Positions 39,761 to 43,238 of a stretch of DNA of 43,238 nucleotides are shown piece by piece. The stretch spans positions 1 through 43,238 of the forward strand of contig NZ_JAAEAH010000077.1 of the NCBI RefSeq assembly GCF_010998615.1. Direction: 5' to 3'. Source of the DNA: Myxococcus sp. CA023. GTDB lineage: Bacteria > Myxococcota > Myxococcia > Myxococcales > Myxococcaceae. Below the pieces are notes generated by a model that saw nothing but the letters and a program-made list of their open reading frames with translations, did no database searches and was not told where the DNA came from. The position numbers and the translations under genes are program-made. Each line of letters starts with the position of its first letter. Position 1 is the stretch's first letter.

Positions 39761-40578
39761 GGGCACGGCAGCGGCGCCTCCAGCAGTTGGCGCAGCTTGC
39801 GCAGCCCAGCTGCTCGAAGCTTGCGTACCCTCGCGACGGGCAGCCGCCACTCCGCGGCCAGCGTCCGCTCCGCCATGGCCCGGGAGCCCGGCTGGCCCAC
39901 GCCCACGGTCGCCGACACCACCAGGCGCTGGAGCCGTGGCAGGCCGTGGAGGGCAATCATCGCCCGTGCCTGGAGTACTCCGCGGTCCCGGCCCTCTGGG
40001 CTGTCGGCGAGTCCCAGCAGCTCCTCCACGGGCATGGCCGAGTGCACGGTGCCATCGCCCAGGGCGTGCGCGGTGGCGGCCTCGAGGCCCTCCGCGGCGA
40101 GCGCGTCCGCCACGGACACCTCGGCCTCCCGAGCGGCCTTCTTCGCGCGGCGCAGGGTCTTGCGGGCGTGGTCCGTGACGTAGACGGGCGAGCGCTCCCG
40201 CGTGGCCGCGAGGACCATCGCCTGGCGCCCCAGGCGCATCGCGTGGGCGGGGAAGGCCGACCGGCCAGCGCCGGCCAGGCCAGGCATGAAGGGGTGGCGC
40301 CGCTGCCGGTGGAAGACGGCGAGGAGCCCCTCCTGGACCAGGTCATGGGCGGACACGTCCCACTCGCGGGCCACCGAGTGCGCGACGCGCACCAGGTGCG
40401 GCCGAACGAGCTCCGCGAGACGGGACTCCGCGCGCCTCGCCTCCCGGCAGGCCGTGGGCAGCTCGCGCAGCAGGTGCAGCAGCAACTCCATCTCCTCCTC
40501 GGCGGAGGGAGGCTCGGTGAGAGTGTCCGCCCGGGTGGGCGCGGAAGGCGGGGGCAGCGGAACGGCACAGGTCGTCAT
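39757..40578 (-). CDS. Sigma70-family-like factor, copy 1
   Basis: 273 aa. Region 2: ESRLAELVRPHLVRVAHSVA then DVSAHDLVQEGLLAVFHRQ (about 51-120), the core-binding and -10 segments. The C-terminus (LPRLQRLVVSA, AERTLAAEWRLPVARVRKLRAAGLRKL, about 218-268) is region 4, a helix-turn-helix for -35 recognition. Regions 1 and 3 are short or absent, as in phage and ECF-type sigmas. It should reprogramme host RNA polymerase; overlaps the second sigma gene by ATGA. Confidence 0.75.
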   Translation of the reverse strand: MTTCAVPLPPPSAPTRADTLTEPPSAEEEMELLLHLLRELPTACREARRAESRLAELVRPHLVRVAHSVAREWDVSAHDLVQEGLLAVFHRQRRHPFMPGLAGAGRSAFPAHAMRLGRQAMVLAATRERSPVYVTDHARKTLRRAKKAAREAEVSVADALAAEGLEAATAHALGDGTVHSAMPVEELLGLADSPEGRDRGVLQARAMIALHGLPRLQRLVVSATVGVGQPGSRAMAERTLAAEWRLPVARVRKLRAAGLRKLRQLLEAPLPCP

Positions 40579-41285
40579 CGCGAGGCTCCTCCGTGCTGGA
40601 CGACAGAACGACGCGGGCCGGACACAGCCTCAGCGCGCAGCGAGGAGGCCCATGCGTCGAAGAGCGGCTGCATCTTGAGGACGCACTGACGGACGCCCTC
40701 GCGCGTCATCTCCAGCTCACGGGCGAGGGCATCAAGCGTCGCGCCGTGGAAGGAGTAGCGGATGAACACGGCAGCATCGCGCCGCGCCCTCGTCACGTCT
40801 GCCGGGGTTTCCCGCTGAGAGCGTCGCATCTTGCGACGAGCGAGCTCTGCTTGCGCGCCAGCCGCCAGGGTTGTGCAGTCGAGCTGCAGGGCCGGGTCCG
40901 TAAACGGGCCAGGAAGCAGGTCGTACAGCGTGCAGCCGTCGTCGCTGAGCTCCGCATCCAGGCTCAGACACACAGGCGGCGGAGACTGGCGCAGGTGTGA
41001 CTTACGCCGGACCTGGGCGACGCCACGCGAGCCCCGCCGCTTGAAGGCTTGAAGCTGCGCGACCACCCACCATGAGACACAGCTCGCGATGCTGCCCCGC
41101 TCGGGCTCCCAGCGCCGACAGCCCTCTACGAGCCCCACCATCGCCTCGGCGAGGACGTCGTCCTCGTACCGGCGCAGGTGCGCGGACTTGCGAAGGAAGG
41201 CCCAGGCAATCTTGTAAGCCATGGGCTGCCATTGGAGGCAAAGCGCCTGCTGCTCGTCGTTGAGGGGAGGAAGGGCGCAGGTCAC
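40575..41285 (-). CDS. Sigma70-family-like factor, copy 2
   Basis: 236 aa. Region 2: MAYKIAWAFLRKSAHL, then YEDDVLAEAMVGLVEGCRRWEP and SCVSWWVVAQLQAFKRR (about 22-85), typical core-binding and -10 helices. The linker (LSLDAELSDDGCTLYDLL) is like the GSLDAPV region of primary-type sigmas. Region 4 near the end: GATLDALARELEMTREGVRQCVLKMQ (about 178-205). Not closely similar to copy 1. Overlaps RusA gene end by 4 nt. Confidence 0.75.
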   Translation of the reverse strand: MTCALPPLNDEQQALCLQWQPMAYKIAWAFLRKSAHLRRYEDDVLAEAMVGLVEGCRRWEPERGSIASCVSWWVVAQLQAFKRRGSRGVAQVRRKSHLRQSPPPVCLSLDAELSDDGCTLYDLLPGPFTDPALQLDCTTLAAGAQAELARRKMRRSQRETPADVTRARRDAAVFIRYSFHGATLDALARELEMTREGVRQCVLKMQPLFDAWASSLRAEAVSGPRRSVVQHGGASR

Positions 41286-41833
41286 CGGTCACCTCGCTTG
41301 TAGGAGGCAGCGGAGGCGAGGTCGGCCAGCGACTTCGGCAGGCGCAGGCGAGCTTTCGCCGCCCGGTTCTTGTTCCGGGTCCGCCGGGCCTTCGCGGCAC
41401 GCTCAGCCTTCGCTCGTCGATGCGCGGCGGCCTCCTCCGGCGTGGCGAATCGGGCGGCCGTGGCCAGCACCTCCGCCCGCGGCGAGGGCTTATCGTCGTC
41501 GCGGGTTGCGTCGATGTGGACAACCTGCTCGTCGTCCAGCCAGGCCACGCCATTGAGGGCGTCGTTCAACACCTTAAGCGTGTTGTCCAGGTCCCCCATC
41601 CGCTTCGGGCGGTACACCGTGACGGTGAGGCGCACGGGGCCGAAGAGCGGCTGCACCTTCGCGCGCGCCGCCACGTGAGCGACTGCCGCCTTGTAGCGCT
41701 CCGCTTCGTCGGAGGGCACCAGGCCCCGCCCCTTCGAGGGCTTCCAGTACGTGTTCGCGCTCGGTGGGTACGGCAGCGTCAGCCGCACCTCACACGCAGC
41801 GACTTCTGTGGCCTCGGGTGCAGTGCAGTTCAT
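41282..41833 (-). CDS. rusA: RusA-like Holliday junction resolvase
   Basis: 183 aa from ATG 41833. LPYPPSANTYWKP (about 20-32), PVRLTVTVYRPKRMGDLDNTLKVLNDALNGVAWLDDEQ (from 66) with D81, D83, D91 and D100/D101 matches the RusA family, whose acidic residues bind metal and cut four-way junctions during phage replication and packaging. The tail after residue 125 is Ala/Arg-rich and unusually long. No clear Shine-Dalgarno. Just upstream is AT-rich (AAAAAAGGTTCAAAAAG). Confidence 0.9.
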   Translation of the reverse strand: MNCTAPEATEVAACEVRLTLPYPPSANTYWKPSKGRGLVPSDEAERYKAAVAHVAARAKVQPLFGPVRLTVTVYRPKRMGDLDNTLKVLNDALNGVAWLDDEQVVHIDATRDDDKPSPRAEVLATAARFATPEEAAAHRRAKAERAAKARRTRNKNRAAKARLRLPKSLADLASAASYKRGDR

Positions 41834-41906
41834 GACTGCAACCGGTAGCGCGTCTGAAAAAAGGTTCAAAAAGTGCGGCGCGGGACGCCACTGTGGAGCG
41901 GGAGGC

Positions 41907-42245
41907 TCATGTCGCGGCTTCCTCCTCCTCGGGCATGAGCACCCGCTGGATGCGCAGATGCAGTCGCGCCTCCAGGACATGGGACTCGCAGCCACAGGAG
42001 CCGCACTCCACCTTGCGCCCCAGATCGCCGACCCGCTCGACCAGCGACGTCGCATCCTCCGCAGCCAGGTGGGTGAAGTCGCCGAACGTGCCGCACCATG
42101 GGCAACGGAGGCTGAAGACGTCCCCCTCCTGGACGGCCGTCTCCGCGCAGAGCTGGCAGAAGTCGGCGTCCTCGATAGCGCTCTCCATGCATGGCAGCGT
42201 GGCGCCGTCGTCCGCCACGGTGACGGTGGAGCACTGGCGTGTCAC
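41907..42245 (-). CDS. Zinc-binding small protein
   Basis: 112 aa, GTG overlapping the upstream gene's TGA. Four Cys pairs: FCQLC, RCPWC, ECGSCGC. This is a zinc-ribbon/finger layout of the type found in phage anti-repressors, restriction inhibitors and replication accessories. No family recognised. Part of the early leftward operon. Confidence 0.65.
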   Translation of the reverse strand: MTRQCSTVTVADDGATLPCMESAIEDADFCQLCAETAVQEGDVFSLRCPWCGTFGDFTHLAAEDATSLVERVGDLGRKVECGSCGCESHVLEARLHLRIQRVLMPEEEEAAT

Positions 42246-43117
42246 TGGAGCACCCCAGCCGCAGCTCCCGCGGGCTGCTGGTCCGGCTCGTGGAAGTGGA
42301 CGCGGAAGCCGAGCGCCCTGGCGTGCTCCATCAGCTCGACGTCCCACGAGTGCTCCGCGATCCAGGTCCGTGCGTACCTGTCGCGGAGGCGCAGGTGCAG
42401 CCCGGCATCATCCAGCCGCACCGGCACCACCATGCCGGGGAGCTTCCCGGCCGCGTAGTGGAGCTTCCTGCCTCGCATCGCATCCAGGACCTGGCCCAGG
42501 GCCCGGCCCTCGGGCGTGTCCGGCAACTCCTCGAGGCCGCCGTCCTCGCCGCGGCCCACGCTGAGGTCGGCTCGGCGCCGAGCATCAGCGGGGGTTCGGG
42601 CCTGAGCAGGTGCAGAGCCCTCGTGCTGTCCTGGGATGTGCTGGGACCAGATGTGGTCGGCGATGAATGCGCTGGCCGGGCACCGAGTCCGGAGATTGAT
42701 CGCCCACGGGTCCGCGAACCAGCGCCGGCACGTCTCGCGGAGCTTCTCGACGTCGCCGCCGATGAGCGGATGGGCGAGCGCGCGGGCAAACCAGTCCGAC
42801 CACCGCGGCATCAGCTTCGGGGGCAGCGGGTCCACCGCGCTTGGGTGGAAGCGCCGCCGCTCCTCCTCGTACCAGCCGAGGAACTCCTTGTCGGGGCTGG
42901 GCGTGGTGGGCTCCTTCCACGACGCCTTGCGGACAGCGGGCGGCTTCGCGGCGGCTGCTGACGTGCCCCCCGGGGGGACAATCGAGGGGGACATGTCCCC
43001 GGGGGACAGGGGGACATGCTGCGGGGGGGACACCTCGCGCGCGCTTTCAGCAGCAGCTTCTTTTCTCTTCGCTTGATTCCCTCTCAGTCGACGCTTCCTC
43101 ACTGCTTCTTTCGTCAT
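42242..43117 (-). CDS. Possible replication initiator, 5' end may be cut by the window edge
   Basis: 291 aa from ATG 43117; the frame stays open through 43238 and reads REETPVVPGGTG and AAKGGKGGS upstream, so the true start may lie outside. N-terminus basic, Pro/Gly-rich and probably disordered; middle has KEFLGWYEEERRRFHP and helical parts; the last 80 residues (ALGQVLDAMRGRKL, then VVPVRLDDAGLHLRLRDRYARTWIAEH) resemble the DnaA N-terminal-like domain seen in phage replication proteins. The GGGGGACA cluster within and upstream of it supports an origin-coupled role, as in lambda O. Tentative. Confidence 0.5.
   Translation of the reverse strand: MTKEAVRKRRLRGNQAKRKEAAAESAREVSPPQHVPLSPGDMSPSIVPPGGTSAAAAKPPAVRKASWKEPTTPSPDKEFLGWYEEERRRFHPSAVDPLPPKLMPRWSDWFARALAHPLIGGDVEKLRETCRRWFADPWAINLRTRCPASAFIADHIWSQHIPGQHEGSAPAQARTPADARRRADLSVGRGEDGGLEELPDTPEGRALGQVLDAMRGRKLHYAAGKLPGMVVPVRLDDAGLHLRLRDRYARTWIAEHSWDVELMEHARALGFRVHFHEPDQQPAGAAAGVLQ
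42972..43032. repeat. GGGGGACA repeat cluster 1 (iteron-like)
   Basis: GGGGGACA at 42973, 42986, 43001, 43009 and 43025, plus the perfect palindrome GGGGACATGTCCCC at 42987-43000. It is inside the coding sequence of the possible replication protein. Confidence 0.75.
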
Positions 43118-43180
43118 CGACAGCGGCTTCTTCGTCTTTCCTGCTGCTGCTGATCCCCCCTTCCCCCCCTTAGCGGCACC

Positions 43181-43230
43181 TGTCCCCCCGGGGACAACCG
43201 GCGTCTCCTCCCTCTGGGAGAGGGGGGACA
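43181..43230. repeat. GGGGGACA repeat cluster 2
   Basis: TGTCCCCCCGGGGACA palindrome (43181-43196) and GGGGGACA at 43223-43230. Between the clusters (about 43043-43154) is a pyrimidine-rich tract. Confidence 0.65.
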
Positions 43231-43238
43231 GCAGGGGG

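Noticed and set aside
1..43238. CRISPR array, rRNA, tRNA, insertion sequence or integrase
   Set aside because: None could be supported by repeats, conserved motifs or gene content anywhere in the window.

Overview
The window looks like most or all of a tailed-phage (siphovirus, HK97-type head) genome or prophage from a high-GC myxobacterium-like host (Myxococcus, Corallococcus or Sorangium relatives). Reasons: very GC-rich codon use, many GTG/TTG starts, several lipoproteins and secreted proteins among phage genes, an sce7726-family nuclease, and a complete head-to-tail morphogenesis order. I see no integrase, tRNA, rRNA, insertion sequence or CRISPR array, so lifestyle is undecided. The leftward gene at the right edge has a frame that stays open to the last base, so that gene may be cut.

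Layout. 1-9.6 kb, rightward accessory block: a membrane-anchored C39-like cysteine peptidase, small Cys/His proteins, two lipoproteins, a secreted YtcJ-like amidohydrolase, a long coiled-coil/zinc-ribbon protein and two adjacent ASCH-like proteins, the second with a QLGLF clamp-binding-like motif. 9.6-10.2 kb, two short leftward genes. 10.46-10.62 kb, a terminator hairpin followed by a strong promoter overlapped by two related palindromes. 10.6-14.7 kb, rightward small genes including an AcrVA2-like protein, interrupted by a mosaic patch (12.97-14.17 kb) holding a duplicated gene end, direct repeats, a near-perfect bidirectional terminator and tiny leftward genes. 14.7-20.2 kb, leftward: a DNA methyltransferase (separated by one rightward Cys-rich secreted protein) and a lysis-type cassette (SLT transglycosylase, holin-like membrane proteins, coiled-coil/TM protein) with DUF4031. 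20.25-20.8 kb, the sce7726 nuclease.

21.4-38.9 kb, the rightward structural operon: TerS, TerL, (inserted leftward papain/transglutaminase-like gene), portal, prohead protease fused to a 60-nt-periodic acidic repeat, major capsid protein with an apparent +1 frameshift, decoration-like protein, connectors, tail terminator, tail tube, G/GT chaperones with a GGGAAAC slippery heptamer, an 870-aa tape measure, a distal tail protein with nested internal duplications, and a tail-tip/receptor-binding protein with an AT-richer distal third. 38.9-43.2 kb, leftward early operon: lipoprotein, zinc-ribbon proteins, two tandem sigma-factor-like proteins, RusA resolvase, and a possible replication initiator whose 5' part carries clustered GGGGGACA repeats.

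The most unusual shared signal is a 10-mer, CRCCCCTTCT, found 6-8 nt before the start codon of at least eight genes on both strands (14-31 kb), where a Shine-Dalgarno sequence would normally be; those genes mostly lack a conventional one at normal spacing. Its position recalls the start-associated sequences of cluster K mycobacteriophages, but the sequence is different. Together with two phage sigma-like factors and the twin-palindrome promoter this suggests a dedicated phage expression programme.
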